Notes: a model not told the origin generated them from the sequence alone. Positions 1-7,147 are shown, counted from the stretch's first letter. The stretch is 38,153 nucleotides of DNA from an uncultured Coriobacteriaceae bacterium (GCA_900543875.1 UQSV01000008.1:1-38153), one strand, 5' to 3'. Translations and numbers: made by a program.

Positions 1-1
1 C

Positions 2-586
2 GCCGGTGCTGCCCGCGAGGCGCTCGACGCCTCCGGCGTGGTGCGCTCGAGCGCCCGCAAGCGCCGCGCCGCTGCGCCCAAGCCCCAGCGTGCCCCCAGG
101 GCGGCCGTTGCGGGCATCGTCGTTGCGGTCGTCGTCGTGATCGCGCTCGCGGTTCTTGCCGTTCGCTCGCTCACGGCGCCTGCCCCCACCGACGTCACGG
201 CCCAGACCGCCGTGGCCCAGACGAACGCCTCGGTTGGCGAGGGCGTCAACGTTGCCGGCTCCACCTACAAGACCCAGCAGGGCGATGGCGGCTGGGAGCT
301 CGTGAAGTCTTCGGGCGAGGGCGACGTCGTGGTGGCGCAGCTCTCGGGCACGCCCGTGGGCCTGTGCCTGTCGGAGGGCACGCTCGTCGTTCCCGAGAAC
401 CTCTCGGACGGCACCTGGGACGTCATCTGCTACATGGTGGCCGACGGCTCGACGCCCACGCAGCTGCTGGGCAACGACGGCAACCCGGTTGTGGGCTCGG
501 GCGAGCTCGCCTCGGCTGACGTGGACGGCTCCGAGCTTGTCCTCACTGCAGCCGACGGCTCGCAGACCAGGGCTTCGCTGTCCTAA
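2..586 (+). CDS. C-terminal part of a membrane-anchored extracytoplasmic protein (5' end outside window)
   Basis: The frame is open from the first base, so the gene starts before the window; a GTG at 38 is in frame but the codons before it also read as protein. A basic, Ala/Pro-rich stretch is followed by one transmembrane helix, roughly residues 35-55 of the visible fragment and rich in Val/Ala/Leu. After it comes an acidic, Gly/Ser/Thr-rich domain of about 140 residues that would lie outside the cell. Its lone cysteines sit in LCL and VICYM contexts. I recognise no family. Topology (basic cytoplasmic side, single helix, outer domain) resembles membrane-anchored accessory or sensor proteins, but no function is claimed. 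It ends at TAA 584-586 and is followed by non-coding DNA. Confidence 0.6.
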   Translation, partial: AGAAREALDASGVVRSSARKRRAAAPKPQRAPRAAVAGIVVAVVVVIALAVLAVRSLTAPAPTDVTAQTAVAQTNASVGEGVNVAGSTYKTQQGDGGWELVKSSGEGDVVVAQLSGTPVGLCLSEGTLVVPENLSDGTWDVICYMVADGSTPTQLLGNDGNPVVGSGELASADVDGSELVLTAADGSQTRASLS

Positions 587-631
587 GACCTTGTCTGTGG
601 CGGTGTTTTAGCTGGTAGGCGGCCCGTTCAA

Positions 632-662
632 AAACTTTTTTCTCCGAGAAGCAAAAAAGTTT
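632..662. repeat. A/T-rich inverted repeat upstream of the first tRNA-Asp promoter
   Basis: Perfect 10-base arms, AAACTTTTTT (632-641) and AAAAAAGTTT (653-662), lie around an 11-base spacer. It ends 10 bases before the tRNA-Asp -35 box. It could end the preceding gene's transcript, act as an A-tract upstream element for the stable-RNA promoter, or both. The second tRNA-Asp copy has no such element. Confidence 0.5.
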
Positions 663-672
663 GAAATTGAGC

Positions 673-701
673 TAGACAAGGGCCGAAATTCTTGGCATTA
701 T
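673..701 (+). promoter_or_regulatory. Promoter of tRNA-Asp copy 1
   Basis: -35 TAGACA (673-678), 17-base spacer, -10 CATTAT (696-701), and the tRNA begins 19 bases later. The same boxes at the same spacing precede the second copy, which supports the call. Confidence 0.65.
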
Positions 702-719
702 ATTCCTCGCACCTGACAC

Positions 720-796
<77 letters not shown>

Positions 797-809
797 TTGG
801 ATGTCTTGA

Positions 810-840
810 GGAGCCTGGAAGCAATTCCGGGCTCCTTTTT
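810..840 (+). terminator. Rho-independent terminator of tRNA-Asp copy 1
   Basis: GGAGCCTGGAA (810-820) pairs with TTCCGGGCTCC (825-835) across a GCAA loop, followed by five T. The second copy carries a GGGA/TCCC variant at the matching place, a compensated change that supports a functional hairpin. Confidence 0.9.
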
Positions 841-1150
841 GTTTGGCTCGGCGCGGTCCGACTGCGCTCCCTCCGGGCTCGTTGCGGCCGTCGGCCGCGC
901 CACGCTCTCGCCAGGTTCGTCATGGCCTCTGGTCTCGCGCCCGGCGGTCCGCCAGGCACATGCCGTCGCGCGCCCATGCGCGCCCCGCGCCCCCGTTCGC
1001 CGGGAGCCTGTCCCGGTCACCCTGCCTATTGTCGCCGCTCCGTCCTTTCCCCATTCCGCCGATTCGTCCATATTCCGAGTCCGAGGGGCTCACGACGCGT
1101 AATTTGGATGAGTGCGCGAGAGGGAGCGCCGACCTGCGTCGCTTGTGCAC

Positions 1151-1315
1151 GCCGAGAGGTTCGGCGCGCTTGAGCGCTGCACGCAATCGGGCGTCGTGCA
1201 TTGCCGAGAGGCGCCGTATTGCCAGACCACGCACCTTTTCGCGTCTCGTGCGTTGCCGAGAGGTCCGTCGCGCCCGTGCCCTGCTCGCAATCGGGCGTCG
1301 TGCGTTGCGGATGGG
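1151..1315 (+). repeat. Degenerate tandem repeat with exact 52-base period
   Basis: GCCGAGAGG recurs at 1151, 1203 and 1255 at exactly 52-base spacing, and a weaker form GCGGATGGG sits at 1307. Units 1 and 3 also share a 23-base block (1182-1204 and 1286-1308) with one mismatch, and the units end in GTGCATT or GTGCGTT. The middle unit is the most diverged. Confidence 0.75.
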
Positions 1316-1424
1316 CGACGGATGGATGCACGAGGCCTCATTACGTGCAATCCGGTCTGACCGCTCGATGATGACGAACGCACCAGGCCCAAAAACGTGC
1401 AGCGCTCCGTCGTCTGGGCGGGGA

Positions 1425-1524
1425 CGAGCGGGGATGGTCGGACGAGGAGGGCGCGGAGACGAGCGGGGGGGTGGCCGAACGAGGATGGGCACAGGGGCGA
1501 ACGGGGATGGCCGAACGAGGATTG
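1425..1524 (+). repeat. Short tandem repeat of about 18 bases
   Basis: CGAGCGGGG/CGAGGATGG-type units start at 1425, 1443, 1460, 1480, 1498 and 1516, spaced 17-20 bases and alternating between a CGAGCGGGG and a CGAGGATGG flavour, so a higher-order unit of about 36 bases is also visible. The G-rich strand is the plus strand. Confidence 0.65.
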
Positions 1525-1611
1525 ACGCGCGTGCGAGCGCGGCTGTGCGGAGCCCGGCGTTGCGCCTGCGCCCGCCACCTGTTGTGCGATTCGTGAACGA
1601 GATTTCCGTGC

Positions 1612-1632
1612 TAGACAAGAGCCATAAGTTTC

Positions 1633-1640
<8 letters not shown>
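1612..1640 (+). promoter_or_regulatory. Promoter of tRNA-Asp copy 2
   Basis: -35 TAGACA (1612-1617), 17-base spacer, -10 CATTAT (1635-1640). Boxes and spacing match copy 1 although the spacer sequence differs. Confidence 0.65.
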
Positions 1641-1748
<108 letters not shown>

Positions 1749-1757
<9 letters not shown>

Positions 1758-1780
1758 GAGAAGTCCCGGGCTCCTTTTTT
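1749..1780 (+). terminator. Rho-independent terminator of tRNA-Asp copy 2
   Basis: GGAGCCTGGGA (1749-1759) pairs with TCCCGGGCTCC (1764-1774) over a GAAG loop, followed by six T. Confidence 0.9.
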
Positions 1781-1920
1781 GTCGGGCCGGCGCGATTCTC
1801 GAACGCGCGCTGCCGAGGACGGGCTCGCCGCCGCATGCCGCTTGTCGCGCAAACCCTTCCGCTCGGCTCCGTTATCCGATGCGCGAACAACGATCTCGGC
1901 ATTTTCCCTCCATATCAACC

Positions 1921-2025
1921 GTTCGTCGAACGTTGTACTCGCACAACGTCAACGCCTAACATAATGTTAGACGAGCTATCCAAAAGTTGGGATTCGCCCG
2001 GGGGCGGGCGGTGGTCACGATGACC
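1921..2025. promoter_or_regulatory. Cluster of small palindromes upstream of the ABC permease
   Basis: Four inverted repeats lie within 105 bases: GTTCG-T-CGAAC (1921-1931), CGTTGT-6-ACAACG (1931-1948), CTAACAT-A-ATGTTAG (1956-1970) and GGTCA-CGA-TGACC (2013-2025). They fill the gap before the transporter and could be operator sites. I looked for a TPP riboswitch core and did not see one. Which palindrome matters, if any, cannot be told from sequence alone. Confidence 0.4.
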
Positions 2026-2090
2026 CCCCCATACGCGTGGATGGCTTTGCCGCCGCGTGTGGCCACGTATCGAATCATAGGAGGTCACAG

Positions 2091-3086
2091 ATGCCAGCAA
2101 GCGTACCGGCTGCTGCCGGGACGCCCTCGGCGTGCCCCTCGCTACTCGACCGCATCGTCTGCGCCCTGCCCGTCGTGGGCGGCGCGGCCGCGATCATCGA
2201 GTATCTGTACATGCCCAGCCTGCCCGGCTCGACGCTCACCTGGACCTACGTCTGGTTCATGGGCGCCCTCACGTGCGCGGCCCTCGTGGGGCTCGTCGCC
2301 TCGCTCGCGTCGGAGCGCGCCTATGACTACGTGCGCTTCCACGCCCCGTTCTGGACGCTCGTCATGGTGCTGTTCCTGGTCTACGACATCGCCACGGTAA
2401 AGACCGGCACGCTGCCGCTGCCGTACTTCCCCTGGGTCGACCAGATCCTCACCTCGGCTTTGGGCGACGCCGACTACCTGCTCGACTGCATCAAGAACTC
2501 GCTGAAGCTGCTGTTCAGCGGCTACTTCACGGGTGTGGCGCTCGGCCTCGTCACGGGCATCGCCTGCGGCTACAGCAAGACCATCTCGAATTGGATCGAC
2601 CCGTTCCTCAAGATCCTGGGCACCATCCCCTCGACCACCTGGATCCCGGTTGTCATGGTGCTCGCCACGAGCCTCTTCTCGGGCGCCGTGTTCATCATCG
2701 CCCTGGGCGTGTGGTTCTCGGTGACCATCGCCACGGCCACCGGCATCCGCAACATCGACCCCTCGATGTACGAGGCGGCCCGCACCCTGGGCGCCAACAC
2801 GCGCCAGCTCGTGCTCAATGTCGCCATCCCCTCGGCGCTGCCCAGCATCTTTCAGGGCCTCACGCAGGCCATGAGCTCGGCGTGTACGGCCCTCATCGTG
2901 GCCGAGATGATCGGCGTCGAGTCGGGACTTGGCTGGTACATCACCTGGCAGAAGTCCTGGGCGCTCTACGGCAAGATGTACGCGGCCATCGTGATCATCT
3001 GCCTGGTCTTCGTTGCCGTGAACTTCCTGCTCAAGTGCATCCGCGACTACGTTCTGCGTTGGAGGAAAGGCCTGGGTGAGCAGTAA
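2091..3086 (+). CDS. ABC importer permease, SsuC/TauC/NrtB type
   Basis: A 331-residue inner-membrane permease with several hydrophobic segments. The EAA loop near residues 225-255 (EAARTLGAN, then the IPSALPSIF stretch) is the site that docks the ATPase and is typical of sulfonate/taurine/nitrate or pyrimidine-precursor importers; the substrate cannot be inferred. I chose ATG 2091 because AGGAGGT (2079-2085) sits six bases upstream; an in-frame ATG at 2037 has no such site. The protein carries extra N-terminal membrane segments compared with a minimal permease of about 260 residues. Its stop overlaps the next start (TAATG, 3084-3088), so the two were translated together. The downstream ATPase and binding protein are broken, so the importer probably no longer works as encoded here. 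Confidence 0.85.
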   Translation: MPASVPAAAGTPSACPSLLDRIVCALPVVGGAAAIIEYLYMPSLPGSTLTWTYVWFMGALTCAALVGLVASLASERAYDYVRFHAPFWTLVMVLFLVYDIATVKTGTLPLPYFPWVDQILTSALGDADYLLDCIKNSLKLLFSGYFTGVALGLVTGIACGYSKTISNWIDPFLKILGTIPSTTWIPVVMVLATSLFSGAVFIIALGVWFSVTIATATGIRNIDPSMYEAARTLGANTRQLVLNVAIPSALPSIFQGLTQAMSSACTALIVAEMIGVESGLGWYITWQKSWALYGKMYAAIVIICLVFVAVNFLLKCIRDYVLRWRKGLGEQ

Positions 3087-3961
3087 TGGCACTTGAACTC
3101 GTTGGCGTGAGCAAGAGCTTCGCCGCCCCCGACGGCGTGGGCACCACCCAGGCGCTGGCACCGGTCGACCTCACTGTCGAGAAGGGCGAGTTCGTCTCGC
3201 TCGTTGGCCTCTCGAGTTCCGGCAAGATTGACGTTGCCGGCGACCACATCGCCACGCTGCTCGTCCCGGCCGTCAACGGCGTCAAGATGACGTTCACCAC
3301 CGGCTGCGCCTCGGGCTGCAAGTCGCTCTACGTCCTGGGCTCCTCCGACTACCAGACCACGGCCGACCTCGCCAACAAGAAGGTTGGCCTGACCGACGGC
3401 ATTGGCGCCTCCGACAACAACATCGCCATGCGCTTCTTCGCCGCCGATGACGTCGACTTCAAGGACGTCCAGTGGACGGCCACGAGCACCGACGCCGTGG
3501 TCCAGGCTCTGCAGAGCGGCGAGCTCGACGCGGCCATGCTCTCCGACCAGTATGCCTACAAGTTTGCCCAGGACGGCACGCTGCGCATCGTCCGCTCGCT
3601 CACCTACGACGAGGACTTCATGAAGGAGTACTGCTGCGTCGTGGCCTTCAACTCCGACTTCCTCGAGGCCAACCCTGTGACCTGCAAGAAGTTCACGCGC
3701 GCCTTCCACAAGGCCGAACTGTGGCTGCAGGACAACAAGGAGGAGGCCGTCGACCTCATGTTCGAGAACAACTGGGCCTCGGGCGACAAGGACATCTGCC
3801 TCGACATGGTCAACCACTTCGACTTTGGTCTGACCCAGAAGGACTGCGAGCAGACCCTCATCAATACGATTGAGGACTACAAGAAGTTTGGCGTCATCGA
3901 CTCCAGCGATGACGAGCAGACCATCCTCAACAAGGTCTGGGCGCCCCTCATCGAGGGCTAG
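3086..3961 (+). CDS. Chimeric ORF: start of an ABC ATPase fused in frame to the rest of a substrate-binding protein
   Basis: 291 residues. Residues 1-47 read as the N-terminus of an importer ATPase (LELVGVSKSF, then VEKGEFVSLVG) and run into the Walker A loop, GLSSSGK at 41-47. At residue 48 (base 3227) the reading switches to KIDVAGDH, after which residues 48-291 match the NMT1/SsuA-type periplasmic-binding fold. Missing are the ATPase after Walker A (Q-loop, signature, Walker B) and the signal peptide or lipobox plus roughly the first 60-80 residues of the binding protein. The simplest reading is a deletion between two SGK-coding stretches. It can neither hydrolyse ATP nor be exported normally. 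An assembly collapse is the alternative. It starts in the TAATG overlap with the permease. Confidence 0.8.
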   Translation: MALELVGVSKSFAAPDGVGTTQALAPVDLTVEKGEFVSLVGLSSSGKIDVAGDHIATLLVPAVNGVKMTFTTGCASGCKSLYVLGSSDYQTTADLANKKVGLTDGIGASDNNIAMRFFAADDVDFKDVQWTATSTDAVVQALQSGELDAAMLSDQYAYKFAQDGTLRIVRSLTYDEDFMKEYCCVVAFNSDFLEANPVTCKKFTRAFHKAELWLQDNKEEAVDLMFENNWASGDKDICLDMVNHFDFGLTQKDCEQTLINTIEDYKKFGVIDSSDDEQTILNKVWAPLIEG

Positions 3962-3988
3962 CCTCAACCTGAGCCATGAGGCAGCTTT

Positions 3989-4027
3989 GGCCCCGGCGAT
4001 GCCATGCGCGTCGCCGGGGCCTTCTTG
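3989..4027 (+). terminator. Terminator after the ABC remnant
   Basis: GGCCCCGGCGA (3989-3999) pairs perfectly with TCGCCGGGGCC (4011-4021) over an 11-base loop and is followed by TTCTTGT. The stem is strong and the T tract short. Confidence 0.75.
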
Positions 4028-4217
4028 TCTGGCGGTGGCTCGCAATGGCTCTGGGGTGGGTCTCGGCGCCGGGCCCCATTTGCCTGTTTAGCGCGCGCAT
4101 GTGGACGGGCCCCGCCCATCTGTTTGCGATGCGTCCGCGGTCGGGCCCGTCCCGCGCCTGCGCTCCCTCCCGCGTTCTGTAACAGAGGGCTTACAGGTGC
4201 CCTGCAGACGCATTTGC

Positions 4218-4223
4218 TAGAAT
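4218..4223 (+). promoter_or_regulatory. -10 box upstream of the HAD phosphatase
   Basis: TAGAAT within TTGCTAGAATC, 60 bases before the TTG start at 4284. No convincing -35 at 16-18 bases. The rest of the 4028-4283 gap is GC-rich and shows no gene. Confidence 0.4.
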
Positions 4224-4283
4224 CAGCTGACACGGGCGCGGCTATGCCACGCCCCTTGGCAACGTCATTCGAAAGGTCGCGTT

Positions 4284-4970
4284 TTGGCGCAAGAGGCTCA
4301 GGAACAGGTTCGTCTGGCCGTCTTCGACTACGACGGCACCATCATGGACGGCCAATCGGGCCAGCTCTTCGCGGTCTACCTGCTGCGTCACGGCCTCATC
4401 TCGACCCGTACGGCCCTGCGCCTGGGCTGGTGGGGCGCCCGCTACAAGATTCACCTGCCCTATCGCCAGGACGAGGCGCGTGAGCTGATCTTCCGCGACA
4501 TCGGCCGCCTCGACCACGACCACGTCATGCGCATCATGGGCGATTTCTACGCCGAGGTACTCGAGCCCCGCACGCGCGCCGACGCTGTGAGCGAGGTTGC
4601 CGCCTGCCGCGAGATGGGGCTCACCTGCGTGCTCGTCTCGGCAACGTTCTTCGAGATGGCGCGCGTCGCGGCCCAGAACCTGGGCATCGAGCGCGTCGCG
4701 GCCACGCGCATGGAGCTCGACGAGCAGGGCCACTTCACCGGGGCCGTCGCCGGAGAGGTCGTGGCGGGCGAGGGCAAGGTCCGCGCCGTCACGGCGCTTG
4801 CCAACGAGGCCTTTGGCGAGGGTGCCTGGACCATCGAGCGCGCCTATGGCGACCACTTCACCGACGAGTCGCTGCTCGAGCTCGCCGCCGAACCCGTCGC
4901 GGTCGACCCGGGCACCACGCTCGCGCGCATCGCCCGCAGGCGCGGCTGGAAGATAGCGAGCTGGAGCTAG
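4284..4970 (+). CDS. HAD-family phosphatase (SerB/IB-like)
   Basis: 228 residues. Motif I is DYDGT with the nucleophile at D15 and the general acid at D17; motif II is the VSAT stretch near residue 125; motif III is the lysine of EGKVRA; motif IV is GDHFTDESLL near residue 190, in place of the usual GDSxxDxPLL. This is the layout of subfamily IB hydrolases (phosphoserine phosphatase-like, with a helical cap between motifs I and II), which act on small phosphorylated metabolites in the cytoplasm; the substrate is not evident. The start is TTG 4284, preceded by GAAAGG seven bases upstream; no ATG is better placed. It lies 3 bases before the MutY-like gene and is probably co-transcribed with it. 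Confidence 0.85.
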   Translation: MAQEAQEQVRLAVFDYDGTIMDGQSGQLFAVYLLRHGLISTRTALRLGWWGARYKIHLPYRQDEARELIFRDIGRLDHDHVMRIMGDFYAEVLEPRTRADAVSEVAACREMGLTCVLVSATFFEMARVAAQNLGIERVAATRMELDEQGHFTGAVAGEVVAGEGKVRAVTALANEAFGEGAWTIERAYGDHFTDESLLELAAEPVAVDPGTTLARIARRRGWKIASWS

Positions 4971-4973
4971 CCC

Positions 4974-5921
4974 ATGGCGAGCGCCAAGACTCCCTCGAAC
5001 TCTGGGCGCCCTGGGGATGCTCGGGCCGGCGAGCCCGTGCGCCTCATGAGCGACGAGCTGCGCGCCCGAATCTACCTGCGCGGTCGCGAGCTCTACCGCG
5101 ACCTTCCCTGGCGCCACACGCAAGACCCCTACCAGATCTGGGTGTCCGAGGCCATGCTGCAGCAGACGCAGGTGAGCCGCGTCGACGGGCGCTGGCAGAG
5201 CTGGCTCGAGCGCTTCCCCAGCGTTGTCGCGCTTGCGCAGGCGAGCTCGGCCGACGTGCTGGACGAGTGGCAGGGCCTGGGTTACAACCGCCGCGCGCTT
5301 GCGCTGTGGCGTGCGGCCCAGCAGATGGTCGAGCTGCATGGGAGCGAGGTTCCGCGCGAGGCGCGCGAGCTCGTGGCGCTTCCCGGTATTGGCCCCGCAA
5401 CAGCGGCGGGCATCCGGGCGTTTGCCTTCGACGCGCCAGGCGTCTATCTCGAGACGAATGTGCGCTCGGTCTTTCTCCACGAGCTCTACCCGGGCGAGGA
5501 GGGCGTGCCAGACCGCGCGCTCGTGCCGGCCGTCGAGGCCGCCTGTCCTGCGGCGGCGGCCAACGTTGCGGGCTGCGACGTGCCCATGACCCCGCGCAGC
5601 TGGTACTATGCGCTGCTCGACTATGGCGCCTACCTCAAGCAGACGCTGCCCAACCCTTCGCGTCGCTCGAGCGGTCACACACGCCAGTCCAAGTTCGAGG
5701 GATCCCACCGTCAGAAGCGCGCTGGGGTCGTGCGCATGCTGCTCGCGGCGCGCACGTCCGAGCCGGGCGGCCTCACGGTGGCGGACGTCTCCCGCGGCCT
5801 CACCGAGGTGGAGCTCGCGGCCGGTCGCGAGGCCATCGACGAGGCGCACGCCCGCGTGATTCTCGACGAGCTCGTCTCCGAAGGCTTCTGTCGCAAGGCC
5901 GGCAAGCTCTGGCTCGCCTAG
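4974..5921 (+). CDS. mutY: MutY-like adenine DNA glycosylase of the clade without Fe-S cluster
   Basis: 315 residues, HhH-GPD superfamily. LPWR and VSEAMLQQTQV hold the catalytic glutamate (E59). The helix-hairpin-helix is LPGIGPATAAGI from residue 136. Where classical MutY has the catalytic aspartate in LDGNV, this protein reads LETNVRSV, giving E160. The four-cysteine Fe-S loop is absent; instead the C-terminal part reads NPSRRSSGHTRQSKFEGS. I know this combination from a MutY-like clade often misnamed 'HesB'. Classical MutY removes adenine opposite 8-oxoguanine; whether this clade does the same is unproven from sequence. The start at 4974 has GGAG upstream; Met25 (5046) is a possible alternative. 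It lies directly downstream of the HAD gene, with rubrerythrin next, so an oxidative-damage theme is possible. Confidence 0.8.
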   Translation: MASAKTPSNSGRPGDARAGEPVRLMSDELRARIYLRGRELYRDLPWRHTQDPYQIWVSEAMLQQTQVSRVDGRWQSWLERFPSVVALAQASSADVLDEWQGLGYNRRALALWRAAQQMVELHGSEVPREARELVALPGIGPATAAGIRAFAFDAPGVYLETNVRSVFLHELYPGEEGVPDRALVPAVEAACPAAAANVAGCDVPMTPRSWYYALLDYGAYLKQTLPNPSRRSSGHTRQSKFEGSHRQKRAGVVRMLLAARTSEPGGLTVADVSRGLTEVELAAGREAIDEAHARVILDELVSEGFCRKAGKLWLA

Positions 5922-5948
5922 CAAGAGCGCGTCGCCGCGCCGCTCAAG

Positions 5949-5980
5949 TACGTTTTAGCGAACGTATGTTCAGACATGTC
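5949..5980. promoter_or_regulatory. Palindromic sites upstream of rubrerythrin
   Basis: TACGTT-6-AACGTA (5949-5966) is followed by the 8-base palindrome GACATGTC (5973-5980) in the 182-base gap before rubrerythrin. Their place suggests operator sites for a stress regulator, but no regulator can be named and I found no clear -35/-10 pair. Confidence 0.35.
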
Positions 5981-6103
5981 AGGTTGAGCCGCCGCTTGCT
6001 GATTGATTGGCGCTCGTGTGAACGGGTCGCCGCACGCTTGGGTACACAAGGGGTGGAGAGCGCCGCGCCGCGGTGCGCAAGCCACGAGAGAAACGGGGAC
6101 ATC

Positions 6104-6649
6104 ATGGCAGTTGACTTCAACGATTCGCAGACCAAGAAGAACCTCGAGGTTGCCTTTGCGGGCGAGTCCCAGGCCTCAATGAAGTACGGCTACTACGCCA
6201 AGGCCGCCAAGAAGGAGGGCTACGTCCAGATTGGTTCCATCTTCTCGGAGACCGCGGGCAACGAGGCCGAGCACGCCAAGCTGTGGTTCAAGTACCTCCA
6301 CGGCGGCGAGGTGCCCGACACCCTCACCAACCTGCACGATGCCGCCGCCGGCGAGAACGATGAGTGGACGAGCATGTATCCCGAGTTTGCCAAGGTGGCG
6401 CGCGAGGAGGGCTTCGACGAGATCGCGGCCCGCTTCGAGGGCGTCGCGGCCATCGAGAAGACCCACGAGGAGCGCTACAACAAGCTCGCCGCGCGCGTCG
6501 AGGCCGGCGAGGTCTTTAGCCGCGAGGGCGTGAAGGTCTGGAAGTGCTCCAACTGCGGCCACCTGCACGTGGGCGAGTCCGCGCCCAAGGTCTGCCCGGT
6601 CTGCGCGCACCCGCAGGCCTACTTCGAGCAGCAGGCGGTCAACTACTAG
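6104..6649 (+). CDS. rbr: Rubrerythrin
   Basis: 181 residues, normal family length. Residues 1-140 form the ferritin-like di-iron four-helix domain: AGESQASMKYGYYAKAAKKEG, an ETAGNEAEHAKLWFKYL helix, and a second ligand pair around EKTHEERY. The C-terminal rubredoxin-like domain binds one Fe through C148-x2-C151 and C164-x2-C167. Rubrerythrin reduces hydrogen peroxide to water in the cytoplasm of anaerobes using electrons from rubredoxin or NADH oxidoreductases, consistent with an obligate anaerobe exposed to oxygen. The ATG at 6104 follows GGGGAC; the frame is open far upstream only because of GC content (the upstream translation is antisense-like). It has its own upstream gap with palindromes and is followed by the hairpin cluster at 6651, so it is probably a single-gene unit. 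Confidence 0.95.
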   Translation: MAVDFNDSQTKKNLEVAFAGESQASMKYGYYAKAAKKEGYVQIGSIFSETAGNEAEHAKLWFKYLHGGEVPDTLTNLHDAAAGENDEWTSMYPEFAKVAREEGFDEIAARFEGVAAIEKTHEERYNKLAARVEAGEVFSREGVKVWKCSNCGHLHVGESAPKVCPVCAHPQAYFEQQAVNY

Positions 6650-6650
6650 C

Positions 6651-6821
6651 TGGGACAATGCCCCCGTAGGCTATTGTCCCAACCTGGGACGATTGATCCC
6701 GGAGCTATTTCGTCCCAAGCCATATCGAATCCAGGGGCCGCTGCTGCACCGTCGGTGGCGGCCCCTCTCGTGCGCATGTCGTTTTGCCCTAGGCGGGGTG
6801 TCCCACCTGGGGCAAAACGAC
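6651..6821. repeat. Cluster of four strong intergenic hairpins
   Basis: Hairpin 1: TGGGACAAT (6651-6659) with ATTGTCCCA (6673-6681). Hairpin 2: TGGGACGA (6685-6692) with TCGTCCCA (6710-6717). Hairpin 3: GGGGCCGC (6734-6741) with GCGGCCCC (6758-6765), enclosing CACCG-T-CGGTG. Hairpin 4: GTCGTTTTGCCC (6778-6789) with GGGCAAAACGAC (6810-6821), and its interior also pairs in part. Hairpins 1 and 2 share the TGGGAC core. None has a proper T tract, so these are not simple terminators; they look like mobile or structural palindromic repeats. Confidence 0.8.
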
Positions 6822-7147
6822 AAATCATAGCGAAGCGATGGGCTTTATCAATCCGTCTTCGGCATTCTAGTGCGATGGAAGTAAGACAAACTGAGAATCC
6901 GCGTGGCCGCGTCCTCGTAGGGCGCGGCCACTTTATGTCAAGGCAATCAATTGTTGTATGGTCATATAACGGCAGCTTGTTGGGCGTTTTGAAAAAATGG
7001 CAAAGCGTCTTTACGCAAAGAAATTACCCGTTTACCGAACCATTGCGCCACCGCGCTATGTTGGTTGGGGATGTGGGGATAGAGTGGAGAAGACCCTGAG
7101 GGCGCGCCGCGCCAAGAGGGCCGGCGCCCAGGGGAGGGGAGTCACAC
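6822..7147. other. A/T-richer gap upstream of the glycogen genes
   Basis: No gene is visible. The stretch 6930-7060 is clearly more A/T-rich than its surroundings and contains TATAAC (6965-6970) and TTGTTG, candidate promoter parts that do not fit a standard spacing. It should hold the glycogen-cluster promoter, but I cannot place it with confidence. Confidence 0.4.
6903..6936 (+). terminator. Hairpin with short T tract upstream of glgB
   Basis: GTGGCCGCG (6903-6911) pairs with CGCGGCCAC (6923-6931), followed by TTTAT. It could end a transcript coming from the rubrerythrin side or act in the glycogen leader. Confidence 0.55.

Larger units (their letters stand above)
841..1611. other. Gene-free, repeat-rich spacer between the two tRNA-Asp units
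   Basis: About 770 bases. Many overlapping frames stay open because of high GC, but none has a convincing ribosome site or a recognisable protein; the translations are Arg/Ala/Pro-rich. It contains a 52-base periodic repeat (1151-1315) and an approximately 18-base periodic repeat (1425-1524). I see no tRNA, CRISPR or IS element here. Confidence 0.6.

Noticed and set aside
1151..1524. CRISPR array
   Set aside because: Repeats are degenerate with unequal internal similarity, no constant repeat of 25-40 bases with unique spacers, and no cas gene in the window.
1780..2090. TPP or other riboswitch before the ABC importer
   Set aside because: The importer type can carry thiamine precursors, but I found no conserved riboswitch core, only small palindromes.
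6674..7099. 141-codon frame between rubrerythrin and glgB
   Set aside because: Runs through four hairpins and an A/T-rich stretch without a ribosome site or family resemblance.
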